A stretch of 64,000 bases of DNA, taken from NCBI RefSeq assembly GCF_003885045.1, contig NZ_RHJS01000002.1:6193302-6257301 (forward strand), in the 5' to 3' direction. The stretch is from Schaedlerella arabinosiphila (GTDB taxonomy: Bacteria > Bacillota > Clostridia > Lachnospirales > Lachnospiraceae). Below, piece by piece: positions 35,384 to 42,581 of the stretch. Position 1 is the first letter of the stretch. Each line of letters starts with the position of its first letter. A model generated the notes under the pieces. The model searched no databases, was not told the origin of the DNA, and worked only from the letters and a program-made list of their open reading frames with translations. Both the position numbers and the translations under genes were made by a program.

Positions 35384-35399
35384 AATCTTAAATGTAAGG

Positions 35400-36245
35400 T
35401 TAGATTAAATCATCATTTTTAACATAATGACCATTTGTAATAAATCCTTGCGGTGTTTTCTTTCCGTCAACAATAATATGAGCAAAGAGGACTGGTAATC
35501 CTGCTGATATTGCAAAGCTCTTTCCATATTGAATTTGAAAATGAATATGCGGTTCACTTGTATTTCCGCTATTTCCGCATTTTGCAATTACTTGCCCCCT
35601 ACTGACACTATCTCCTTTTTTCACACAGATACTTTCTGGAAGGAGATGTGCTATCATGCTATATTCATGCTTGCTGTGACGAATAATGATATGGTTTCCT
35701 CGCACATCCGATGCGGTACAATCGACCTGTCCCTCTGCGATAATAGGGGTATTTGGAAAGTGACTGACCGCAGAAATGACAACACCATCTGCCGGAGCCA
35801 AAACATTTTCTGCAAAGCAGAAGTAATTTTCTAATTGTTCTCTTTCTCCCGAAAAAGTGGTTTCTTCGTTGTTCATAATAAAAAAATCATAAGCATACCG
35901 CTGGGACGGAAGAAACCAAGAATGTGAAGTTTCTTTATCAACCCCTCCGTTTGCAATATACCACTCACCATCAAACGGGAGTGAATACTGTACTTGCGGT
36001 TTATATGAGTTTTTATCCGGGAGCTTAAAGCCATGTCTAAAATGTGCAATAAGTATTCCAACAAGCATCCATAAATTTTGACCGAGAAACATTAAATTTT
36101 GAATGTTGTTACGCATGGGAGAAAATACATTTGCAAAGCCACACAATCCGAACAAGAAGAATAGAGTTAGGTACTGGTTATCAAAAAAAACGCCTAAAAA
36201 CCCAACCCAAAACAACCATTGTAATTTTGAAATAAATTTAAGCAT
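35400..36245 (-). CDS. Membrane-anchored M23-family metallopeptidase
   Basis: 281 residues. Three hydrophobic segments in residues 1-75, then a soluble domain with LAPADGVVISAV, RGNHIIIRHSKHEYSMIAHL, and the zinc-binding SEPHIHFQIQYG; an upstream His/Asp pair is suggested by QRYAYDFF. This is the LytM/M23 fold, a peptidoglycan endopeptidase acting outside or in the membrane-wall interface. It is AT-rich against its GC-rich module and follows an XRE regulator by 3 bp, so it is cargo. It could remodel the wall during transfer or confer peptide resistance. Confidence 0.85.
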   Translation of the reverse strand: MLKFISKLQWLFWVGFLGVFFDNQYLTLFFLFGLCGFANVFSPMRNNIQNLMFLGQNLWMLVGILIAHFRHGFKLPDKNSYKPQVQYSLPFDGEWYIANGGVDKETSHSWFLPSQRYAYDFFIMNNEETTFSGEREQLENYFCFAENVLAPADGVVISAVSHFPNTPIIAEGQVDCTASDVRGNHIIIRHSKHEYSMIAHLLPESICVKKGDSVSRGQVIAKCGNSGNTSEPHIHFQIQYGKSFAISAGLPVLFAHIIVDGKKTPQGFITNGHYVKNDDLI

Positions 36246-36248
36246 AAA

Positions 36249-37304
36249 CTACCTCTCCAAATATTCTCTGTATCTCCGCAAGAGCGATTGAAATTCGGAA
36301 TTTTCTTTCAAAAACGATGTTTCATCGTGTAATTCAGATTTTAACTGCTCAATCATTGATGATAAAAGCTGCCGTGGCAGATTTTCCATGTTATCATCGG
36401 ATAAATTCAAATGCTTGTATAAAATATTCGATGAAATATCCGTCTTTCCCTCCATAGAAGCAAGGAGTAAAGATAGTATTTTTGTGCAGTACTCCGCATC
36501 TTTTTTATTTATTGCACATTCAAGTTTAGCTGTATATGCGGTACATTCTAAAATGCCAAATTGCTTTGCCAACTGTTCTTGGATGCAAGCCAATTCCTCG
36601 GCATCGTCTCCCCGGTTTTCAGACAAAGAAACCTGGGTTAAAGCTATTAGTATGGATTGCATTTCAACTGCGATTTCCAACATTCGATGCTCTAATAAAA
36701 CACACGCAGGTTCATATTCCTTTTTTTGTTGATGTAGATATGCCATCATTAACTTTGTATCAGCGGGATAATCATTTAGTAATGTGGCAGCTTTTTCATA
36801 TTCTTCTTTTTCACAATGCAGATAGAACAAAAAAGAAATTGCTTCTTTTTTTATTTCAATATTTTCGCTATTGCGTATCCTAAAATACAGTTTAGCAAGT
36901 TCTTCACGATATTTACTTTGATGCTCCACTGACTGCAATCCTAAAGAGGGTTGTAAAAAAACACCCAACGAATAAATTAAATTTTCACAAGTTGGAAATG
37001 CCCTAACTTGATCTAAAGCGAATTGAAAACCATCTTCAAACCCATCTTCCTGAATGATGGATTGAACTTTCATAACAACATTTTTGATCTCCACTTCAGA
37101 CATTTCCTCATTAAAGGACATGAGCGTATTCAAATCTGTCTTTAACAATCTGGCCAAGCCGGGGAGAAGTGTAATGTCTGGATAAGTTGTTCCGTTCTCC
37201 CATTTACTAACTGCGGGTATTGAAACACCCAAATACTCCGCAATATTTTCTTGCGTTAACCCCAAGTGCTTTCGCTTTTCTTTAATTATCTGACTAATTT
37301 TCAT
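36249..37304 (-). CDS. XRE-family regulator with helical-repeat C-terminal domain
   Basis: 351 residues. HTH in residues 1-60 (ISQIIKEKRKHLGLTQENIA then GVSIPAVSKWENGTTYPDI), followed by about 290 residues of helical, TPR-like repeats (EEYEKAATLLNDYPADTKLM; KKEYEPACVLLEHRMLEIAV). Such C-terminal repeats bind peptides in Rgg/PlcR-like regulators, though the family is not certain. TGGAGGACAAT precedes the ATG at 37304. It forms a two-gene cargo unit with the M23 peptidase. Confidence 0.8.
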   Translation of the reverse strand: MKISQIIKEKRKHLGLTQENIAEYLGVSIPAVSKWENGTTYPDITLLPGLARLLKTDLNTLMSFNEEMSEVEIKNVVMKVQSIIQEDGFEDGFQFALDQVRAFPTCENLIYSLGVFLQPSLGLQSVEHQSKYREELAKLYFRIRNSENIEIKKEAISFLFYLHCEKEEYEKAATLLNDYPADTKLMMAYLHQQKKEYEPACVLLEHRMLEIAVEMQSILIALTQVSLSENRGDDAEELACIQEQLAKQFGILECTAYTAKLECAINKKDAEYCTKILSLLLASMEGKTDISSNILYKHLNLSDDNMENLPRQLLSSMIEQLKSELHDETSFLKENSEFQSLLRRYREYLER

Positions 37305-37483
37305 ATTGTCCTCCATCTATTTATAAGATTATCATACCTGCGTGATAATAGACAATCGAGCTATTGTTTAATTATAACTCAGAAAAGTTAACTTGCAAGC
37401 AACACGAAATAAAATACTACTTTACATCAAATTTCATTACATTCTCATAATCTAACACGAAATGTAGAATGATATAGGGTGAT

Positions 37484-37846
37484 ATGAGAATGAACCAAAA
37501 TGAAAGAAGGTTTGACTTTCACGGCCTCGGGCTGGCGCTCAAAAGAGCCAGAGAAGAAAAGGGTTGGACACAAGCCTATGTTGCGGAATTAGTAGACCGT
37601 GACTCCCGTACCATTATGAATATTGAGAACAAGGGCCAATATCCCAGCTTTGACCTTTTTGTTAAACTCTTTACTATGTTTGACATTTCAGTTGACCAGT
37701 TTATTCATGCGGACGGAGGGGCGCAGACAAGTTCTTGCAGAAAACACATTGATGTGCTCCTAAATTCTATGAGTGAAAAAGAGCTTGTCGTGATAGAAGC
37801 CACAGCCGAGGGCATTAAGAAAGCCAGAGAAACGGAGGATGCGTAA
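37484..37846 (+). CDS. Orf9-like XRE-family regulator, module B
   Basis: 120 residues: FHGLGLALKRAREEKGWTQA then TIMNIENKGQYPSFDLFVKL and ISVDQFIHADG, the same architecture and orientation as the Orf9-like gene at 31430. An ATG at 37490 is an alternative start. It is divergent from the XRE/M23 cargo, and the 180-bp gap presumably holds both promoters. Putative repressor of module B conjugation genes. Confidence 0.85.
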   Translation: MRMNQNERRFDFHGLGLALKRAREEKGWTQAYVAELVDRDSRTIMNIENKGQYPSFDLFVKLFTMFDISVDQFIHADGGAQTSSCRKHIDVLLNSMSEKELVVIEATAEGIKKARETEDA

Positions 37847-37957
37847 GAAAGCGTGACCTTCGTTTTTTTGCGCCATGTAGCGGAAGCGCACGAAATGGCA
37901 AGCAATTCGGGTGTGGCCACACTCCGAAATTTTTACTGGGCCGCAGGCCCGCAAAAA

Positions 37958-37985
37958 TGCTTGTTGGGGAGCCTCCCCAAACCCG
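37958..37985 (-). other. Candidate oriT hairpin, module B
   Basis: On the minus strand GGGTTTGGGGAGGCTCCCCA followed by ACAAG: a 7-bp stem TTGGGGA/TCCCCAA then AACAAG. The same hairpin plus CCCCAACAAG occurs upstream of mobC in module C (52491-52516). It lies next to the relaxase gene end. Confidence 0.45.
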
Positions 37986-37987
37986 GC

Positions 37988-38012
37988 TCTTTGGGACAAA
38001 ATGTCCCAAAGA
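37988..38012. repeat. GGGACA-TGTCCC palindrome, site d (best copy)
   Basis: CTTTGGGACAAAATGTCCCA followed by AAG: a near-perfect 23-bp palindrome with a 3-nt asymmetric centre. Confidence 0.75.
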
Positions 38013-38032
38013 GGTTGGCTGCGTCACCGCCG

Positions 38033-39460
38033 CTATCGCGTCTGTTCCTTATTGTCCCGCCCGTCCGTCAGGCCGAGCAGATGGTCGATATTGGCCTTGA
38101 CTGCCACGGCCTCCCGCATATCCCGCTGGGCCTGCCGATACTCGGCATAGAGGGCCTTTTTCTTATCCGCCAGCTCCCGCCGCTGTTTTTTCAGCGCGTC
38201 CATTTTGGGGAGCTTTTCACCGCCTAACAATTCATTCATAGCGGCCCGGGCCGCCCGGTAGGTGGCAAGCTCCGCCTCGTGCTCGGCCAGATACTTTTTC
38301 GAGTACCGGGCCGCCTTGTAGCCGTCAAACACGGGCCAGGCCTTGGCATAGTCCACCACGGCCCCCATCAGCCCGGAGACTTTAGAGAGGGCCGCCTCGG
38401 TGGTCTGGAGCTCCCCGGCCAGCGCGTGGGCCCGGTCAACCGCCGCCGTGGTCTTTGCCGCCAGCGCGTCATAGTCGGTGAGATTGTTCTCCTGCAGAAA
38501 CTGGAGGGCGGCGGCCATCTGCTTTAGGTTGTAGACTTTCGCCCAGCGTTCATAAGCCGGGCCCTTGCCCTCGGCCATGCGCTGTTGAATGTCAATGATA
38601 AGCCCCACCTGCCGGATCGGGGGCGGCGCGTCCTTGGGGAGCTCCGGGAGGGGCCGCTCCCCGGCGATAACCGCCCGGATGTCCTCGGGGTCAAAGCCCG
38701 CGCCGAGGGTGGATGCCCGGAGCCGGGTGTACTTGTTCTGCCCTGGCGCGAGGAACGACACCACGCCGCCCCGCCCGCGCTTGACGGCAAAGCCGGACTC
38801 TTCCATCAGCCGGAGGAACGCGGCAAAGTCGGCGGGCTTTTTTTCAAGGGCCGCGATGATTGCCAGCCGCACCCGCTGTTGAGCGGAGGGCGGCTTGTCG
38901 CCTATCCACTGGCCATAGTGGAGGAAACGGCCCTTGCTGTGCTGTTTGGGATTTTGTATCACGGACAAATCATGCTCCAGACATACCCGGTCAGACAGCC
39001 GCCGCAGGGCAAAGCTGGAGCCGAGGAAATTATGGAATTTCCGGGAGCAGTCAAAGGCCGTGGAATTGAAATAGATGTGGTTGTGAATGTGGCCCTTGTC
39101 GGTATGGGTGCAGACGAAAAACTGGTACTTGCCTTTCGTCCAGCGCATCGCCGTTTCAAAGCCCGGCTTATTTGCCTCCTCCGCCGTCACCTCGCCGGGC
39201 GGGAACGCCTGCCGTATCTGGAAGAACAGAGCCCCGCGCTCCACGGGCCGGGCGGTGGCCGCCTGGTATTCGCTTTTCACCAGCAGAAACTCGGCGGCGG
39301 CTGTGGCCGGGTCGCAAAGGTGGGAGGACACGGCCCCCAGCTTTTGGGGGTTGAGCCCGTAGGCAAACCGCTCCTCCATCGTCTGGACGGCGCTCAGTCC
39401 CGCCGCCTGCTTGTAGGGCCGGATGTAGGTCGTGGCCGTGGTAGCACCTCCTCTCGCCAT
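38033..39460 (-). CDS. Relaxase (MobA/VirD2-type), module B
   Basis: About 475 residues. Relaxase motif III His residues in KGHIHNHIYFNST and FFVCTHTDKGH; the N-terminus contains ATTYIRPYKQAAGLSAVQTM, where the catalytic Tyr may be in the YIRPYK block. The C-terminal third is helical (LAEHEAELATYRAARAAMNE). It nicks and pilots the transferred strand. The start is uncertain: ATG 39460 has no ribosome site, while AGGAGG lies inside the first codons before a possible non-ATG start. An AT-rich gene sits just upstream, which may have displaced the original start region. Confidence 0.85.
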   Translation of the reverse strand: MARGGATTATTYIRPYKQAAGLSAVQTMEERFAYGLNPQKLGAVSSHLCDPATAAAEFLLVKSEYQAATARPVERGALFFQIRQAFPPGEVTAEEANKPGFETAMRWTKGKYQFFVCTHTDKGHIHNHIYFNSTAFDCSRKFHNFLGSSFALRRLSDRVCLEHDLSVIQNPKQHSKGRFLHYGQWIGDKPPSAQQRVRLAIIAALEKKPADFAAFLRLMEESGFAVKRGRGGVVSFLAPGQNKYTRLRASTLGAGFDPEDIRAVIAGERPLPELPKDAPPPIRQVGLIIDIQQRMAEGKGPAYERWAKVYNLKQMAAALQFLQENNLTDYDALAAKTTAAVDRAHALAGELQTTEAALSKVSGLMGAVVDYAKAWPVFDGYKAARYSKKYLAEHEAELATYRAARAAMNELLGGEKLPKMDALKKQRRELADKKKALYAEYRQAQRDMREAVAVKANIDHLLGLTDGRDNKEQTR

Positions 39461-39509
39461 GAAAAAAGACAGCAGGCAAAGCGCCCACTGTCTTTCTATT
39501 CTGTTAAAA

Positions 39510-39881
39510 TCATTCTCTCCATTCCACATAATACTCGATAGGGATATAGCCTTTATCATACCGCCCATGAAAAACGGCTACTTTTTTATAAGCCCGCTTT
39601 TGTTCAGATAATTCTATAATACGAAGATAGTTTGCTTTATCTTCCAAAGAATAATAACTATCGAGAGGTCTTTCGTTTTGGACTGTATCGCGCCATCTAT
39701 TCCAATCCCGGAGTAGTGTATTCACGTCAGCCTCTTCTATTGGAGTTAGATAATATTCGTCACTCCACTCATCTCTAATTTCATCAAATATTCTTTCGTA
39801 GATACAAATAGAGCCTTTATAGCTTGCAAGCCCACATAGAGGGCCATCCCACCAATCAAAAATTGTTATCACTTTTTCCAT
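39510..39881 (-). CDS. Orphan acidic protein of unknown function
   Basis: 123 residues, no signal or membrane segment, rich in Trp/Tyr/Asp (VITIFDWWDGPLCGLASYKG, EIRDEWSDEYYLTPIEEADV). GGAGG lies 10 bp before the ATG at 39881. It is AT-rich between GC-rich mobC and relaxase genes and is not a transfer gene I know. The look is that of small immunity-like or accessory proteins; this is only an impression. Confidence 0.6.
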   Translation of the reverse strand: MEKVITIFDWWDGPLCGLASYKGSICIYERIFDEIRDEWSDEYYLTPIEEADVNTLLRDWNRWRDTVQNERPLDSYYSLEDKANYLRIIELSEQKRAYKKVAVFHGRYDKGYIPIEYYVEWRE

Positions 39882-39965
39882 CGGTACTATGCCTCCCAAT
39901 TAACCAATCTGGATATTGGCTAAAGTAAAGTATAGCATATTCTCATGTAACCGTCTATCCTAATC

Positions 39966-39988
39966 CCTTTGGGACAAAATGTCCCGAA
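39966..39988. repeat. GGGACA-TGTCCC palindrome, site e
   Basis: CTTTGGGACAAAATGTCCCG followed by AAG, between the orphan gene and mobC. Confidence 0.7.
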
Positions 39989-40033
39989 GTACGAAAAAAG
40001 CCGGGGAGCGGCACAGCACCGCTCCCCAGCAGG

Positions 40034-40384
40034 TCACAGCTCCACCAGCGCGGAAAGCTGTTTCAGCAAATCAGACAGAGGCCCCCACAAAGCGGAGTAG
40101 TCCCGTTGCAGGGCCGATATTTCCTCGGGGTAAATCCCCCCGTAGGTGTTGGCATGGATAGCCACTTGATTAAGGTTATTTGAGCACCGCCGCTGGAGAG
40201 ACACCAGTTCCCGGACGGGGGCAAGGTCAATCTGGAGCACATAGCCGCAAAGGGCCATCCTCCGCATATACGCGCCCATGTTGCGGATGCCCGCCTGGGC
40301 CATGCGTTCCCGGATAAGCGCCTGTTCTTCCTGGGACACCATCACATGAAGATGGACGGGGCGGCGGCGCTTTTTTCCGGCCAT
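40034..40384 (-). CDS. mobC: MobC-family relaxosome protein, module B
   Basis: 116 residues: a basic N-terminus (AGKKRRRPVHLHVMVSQEEQ), a ribbon-helix-helix-like region (IRERMAQAGIRNMGAYMRRM) and the MobC block CSNNLNQVAIHANTYGG. MobC binds oriT and helps the relaxase nick. It ends 2 bp from the next upstream gene, consistent with an operon. Confidence 0.88.
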   Translation of the reverse strand: MAGKKRRRPVHLHVMVSQEEQALIRERMAQAGIRNMGAYMRRMALCGYVLQIDLAPVRELVSLQRRCSNNLNQVAIHANTYGGIYPEEISALQRDYSALWGPLSDLLKQLSALVEL

Positions 40385-40386
40385 GC

Positions 40387-40980
40387 CTACCTGTCGCCCC
40401 GGTCGGGCGTGTTCCGTTTGGGCGCGGCGGGGGCCTGCCGTTCCCCGGCCAGCCTTGCCGCCTCTTTCATCTGCTCGGCAATCGGACGGGGCCTGCCCTC
40501 CCGCAGTAGGCCGGACACCTCCGGGGCGGGCCGGAGCTCATAGTCCGCCGCCTGCTTTTCCGTCAAAGGTTTTGTGTAGGTCAGATGCCCCCACGCAAGG
40601 AACGCGCCGCCCTCCACGAGTACGCGCTTGTCGTAGTTTTCGATCTCGTCCGGCTCGTTGCCCGCAGGCTTGGGAAACGTGCCGATGTCAACGGGCCGCT
40701 GGGTGGAATAATACTTGTAAAGGCCGGGGGCCTCAATGTGCGCCACCTTGACGGAGAACTGCTGCTGGTAGTTTTCCACCCGCTCCAGCAAGTCCTGCTC
40801 CAGCGCGGCCCGGTCACTGCCATAATGCCCCCACTCATACTGCCTTGCGCCGTGTTCGTCATCATAGCAGGCCCACGTCACAAAGGGGGACGGGGCCCGG
40901 GGATGCTCCCCCAGCGCAAAGCCCCGGCCATTCTCCAGCATGACGGCCTTTAAGATTGTATAACCTTGATTTTTGTCCAT
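40387..40980 (-). CDS. Conserved ICE accessory protein, function unknown
   Basis: 197 residues; GAGGTTCCT precedes the ATG at 40980. MDKNQGYTILKAVMLENGRG and PFVTWACYDDEHGARQYEWG mark a soluble protein found in Tn1549-like elements beside mobC; the C-terminal 40 residues are basic and Pro/Ala-rich. It could be a host-takeover (LPD-type) domain, but I cannot place it. Confidence 0.6.
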   Translation of the reverse strand: MDKNQGYTILKAVMLENGRGFALGEHPRAPSPFVTWACYDDEHGARQYEWGHYGSDRAALEQDLLERVENYQQQFSVKVAHIEAPGLYKYYSTQRPVDIGTFPKPAGNEPDEIENYDKRVLVEGGAFLAWGHLTYTKPLTEKQAADYELRPAPEVSGLLREGRPRPIAEQMKEAARLAGERQAPAAPKRNTPDRGDR

Positions 40981-41113
40981 AGGAACCTCCTCTCGAAATG
41001 TTAGCATCATCCGGGGAAATCGGGGCAGGACGTGTAAAAGTACGCCCCGCCCCAAAAGCGGCCCCGGAAAGCCTTGAAAACAGCGGGCTTTTATACCCCC
41101 AAATGCTCACGCC

Positions 41114-41464
41114 TCACCCCCGGTATTTCCGCATATATCCCCGCTGTTTTTTCTGCCTTGCGGCCTTGGAGCAGGCCACGGAGCAGTAGCGCCGCCGCCC
41201 GTCCGGGAGAAAGGGCCGCCCGCAGACAGGACAGGGCCGGGTTTCCGGGGCGGGCCCCTCGGTATTGAGGGCGGCCTCCAGCACCGGATTCAGCGGCAGG
41301 ACAGCCTCCCGGAAGTATCTGCAATAGGCCCCCGTCCAGCACTTCCCCAGCATATAGCACTCACAGTCCAAAGGCAAGCATCCCATTTCCCGGTCATAGT
41401 TGGCGCACCATTTCACTACAAGGGAGCGGATAGCCGCCTTTTCCTCACGGGTCAGCTCGCGCAA
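41114..41464 (-). CDS. Cysteine-rich zinc-ribbon protein, module B
   Basis: 116 residues from TTG 41464 (GGGAGGTG upstream). Cys-rich N-terminal block (KWCANYDREMGCLPLDCECY ... CWTGAYCRYF) and a C-terminal zinc ribbon (RPCPVCGRPFLPDGRRRYCS) ending in a basic tail. A paralogue is encoded in module C at 50043-50429. Frequent in Tn1549-like ICEs; probably DNA- or RNA-binding. Function unknown. Confidence 0.75.
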   Translation of the reverse strand: MRELTREEKAAIRSLVVKWCANYDREMGCLPLDCECYMLGKCWTGAYCRYFREAVLPLNPVLEAALNTEGPAPETRPCPVCGRPFLPDGRRRYCSVACSKAARQKKQRGYMRKYRG

Positions 41465-41468
41465 AATA

Positions 41469-41642
41469 TCACCTCCCGCCCGTTTTTTTCAAAAGGCTCT
41501 GAAAGCAGGAGCCGCAGGGGATGCCGCGCCAGTAGGGACAGCCACAGCACCGGGAGCCCTCCCGGGGCTTTTCCGGGCGGGGAGCCCGGGGCCGGGGGCG
41601 GCGTTTCATTTCCCGTTCCAAAGGGTTGTTTGTGAAATTCAT
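41469..41642 (-). CDS. 57-residue cysteine-containing small protein
   Basis: ATG overlaps the stop of the DUF4366 gene (AATGA), so it is translationally coupled. MNFTNNPLEREMKRRPRPRA followed by CCGCPYWRGIPCGSCFQSLL: five Cys in a compact zinc-binding-like cluster after a basic Arg/Pro stretch. It ends 5 bp before the next gene start. I do not know the family, but its tight packing in the operon and AGCGGCGAATGA coupling support it being real. Confidence 0.65.
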   Translation of the reverse strand: MNFTNNPLEREMKRRPRPRAPRPEKPREGSRCCGCPYWRGIPCGSCFQSLLKKTGGR

Positions 41643-42313
41643 TCGCCGCCCTCCGTTTCTTCCTCATCCCACGGGGGGAGGTCGTCATATTCACCGCCGC
41701 CATAGTCCTCGCCGTATTCCTCCGCCTCGTCAAAGTCCTCGCCGGGCGCGGCGGCCTGCTGTTTGGGGCGGTATATCTTGAAGTACCACCCGGCCCCGCC
41801 GCCGATAGCCAGCACCGCCAGCACCAGCAGGAGAGTCCCCGCCCCGCCAGATTTTTCCGGCTCGGGCTCGGGTTCCTCCGGCTCGGTGGCAGGTTCGGGC
41901 TCCGGCTCCGGGAGCGGTTCGGGTACGGGCTCCGGGGAGGGCTCCGCAAGGGCCATCAAATCGGCCACAGTGACAGCGTTCAAGAAGTACACGTTTTCCG
42001 TCTCCCGCTGGCGGTCAATCACCAGATAGAACACGGACTCGTCCGCCGCCATGATGGTGAAAAATTCCTTGCCGTCCCCGTCCGTGGCGTTATCCACCAT
42101 CGTCCCCTGGCCGTCCGGGGTGAACGGGTTGGGCTCGGGTTCCGGCTCCGGGGTGGCCGGGGGCTCCACGGGGGCAAGCCCCTCCCATTCCGGGCCGCCC
42201 GTACCGTCCTCCCATTCCTCGCCGCCCCCGGCATAGGCCGTTGTGGTGATGCCGCACAGCAAAAAAGCGGCGCACAGAGCCGCCGCCAACACACGATATT
42301 TTTTCAGTTTCAT
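41639..42313 (-). CDS. DUF4366 (CD1107-type) membrane-anchored transfer protein
   Basis: 224 residues. Signal peptide (KYRVLAAALCAAFLLCGITT, cleavage after AYA), an extracellular domain with VFYLVIDRQRETENVYFLNA, a Pro/Glu repeat stalk (PEPVPEPLPEPEPEPATEPE), one membrane helix (TLLLVLAVLAIGGGAGWYF) and an acidic cytosolic tail. This is the CD1107/DUF4366 protein of Tn1549-like transfer regions, probably part of the mating channel. Overlaps the DUF4315 gene by 4 bp. Confidence 0.88.
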   Translation of the reverse strand: MKLKKYRVLAAALCAAFLLCGITTTAYAGGGEEWEDGTGGPEWEGLAPVEPPATPEPEPEPNPFTPDGQGTMVDNATDGDGKEFFTIMAADESVFYLVIDRQRETENVYFLNAVTVADLMALAEPSPEPVPEPLPEPEPEPATEPEEPEPEPEKSGGAGTLLLVLAVLAIGGGAGWYFKIYRPKQQAAAPGEDFDEAEEYGEDYGGGEYDDLPPWDEEETEGGE

Positions 42314-42567
42314 TCCGCGTCCTCCTTTTCCGGCCCGGCAGACTTCGGGACATTTTGTCCCAAAGTGTCCCCGGCCTTAATGCGCTGGAGCACCAGCGGG
42401 AGCTCCTCAAGGGAAATGCTCATGCCCCGCACGATGTCCACGATTTCCTCGTTCTCGGCCTCCTTGTGTTTCTGTTCCAGCTCTTTCAGCCGGGCCTGCT
42501 GGTCGCTGATTTTGCCTTTGACCTTTTCGATCTCGGCCATGATTTTTGCGCTCTTGCTGATTGCCAT
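42310..42567 (-). CDS. DUF4315 family protein with translated palindrome
   Basis: 85 residues. A coiled-coil-like core (KSAKIMAEIEKVKGKISDQQ, RLKELEQKHKEAENEEIVDI) typical of DUF4315. The C-terminal extension DTLGQNVPKSAGPEKEDAE is the in-frame translation of palindrome site f, so the repeat has been absorbed into the coding sequence. AAAAGGAGG precedes the ATG at 42567. Confidence 0.88.
   Translation of the reverse strand: MAISKSAKIMAEIEKVKGKISDQQARLKELEQKHKEAENEEIVDIVRGMSISLEELPLVLQRIKAGDTLGQNVPKSAGPEKEDAE
42342..42367. repeat. GGGACA-TGTCCC palindrome, site f (inside a gene)
   Basis: CTTCGGGACATTTTGTCCCA followed by AAG within the 3' end of the DUF4315 gene; encodes LGQNVPKS. Confidence 0.75.
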
Positions 42568-42581
42568 TGAAAACCTCCTTT

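Larger units (their letters stand above)
34904..35399. other. Leader region between sigma gene and M23 cargo
   Basis: It holds palindrome site c, a 15-codon leader peptide with a hairpinned ribosome site, and two tandem hairpins that end the cargo operon. No other gene seen. Confidence 0.5.

Noticed and set aside
38585..39541. 318-codon plus-strand frame opposite the module B relaxase
   Set aside because: Very GC-rich DNA gives long antisense frames; the minus strand has clear relaxase motifs.
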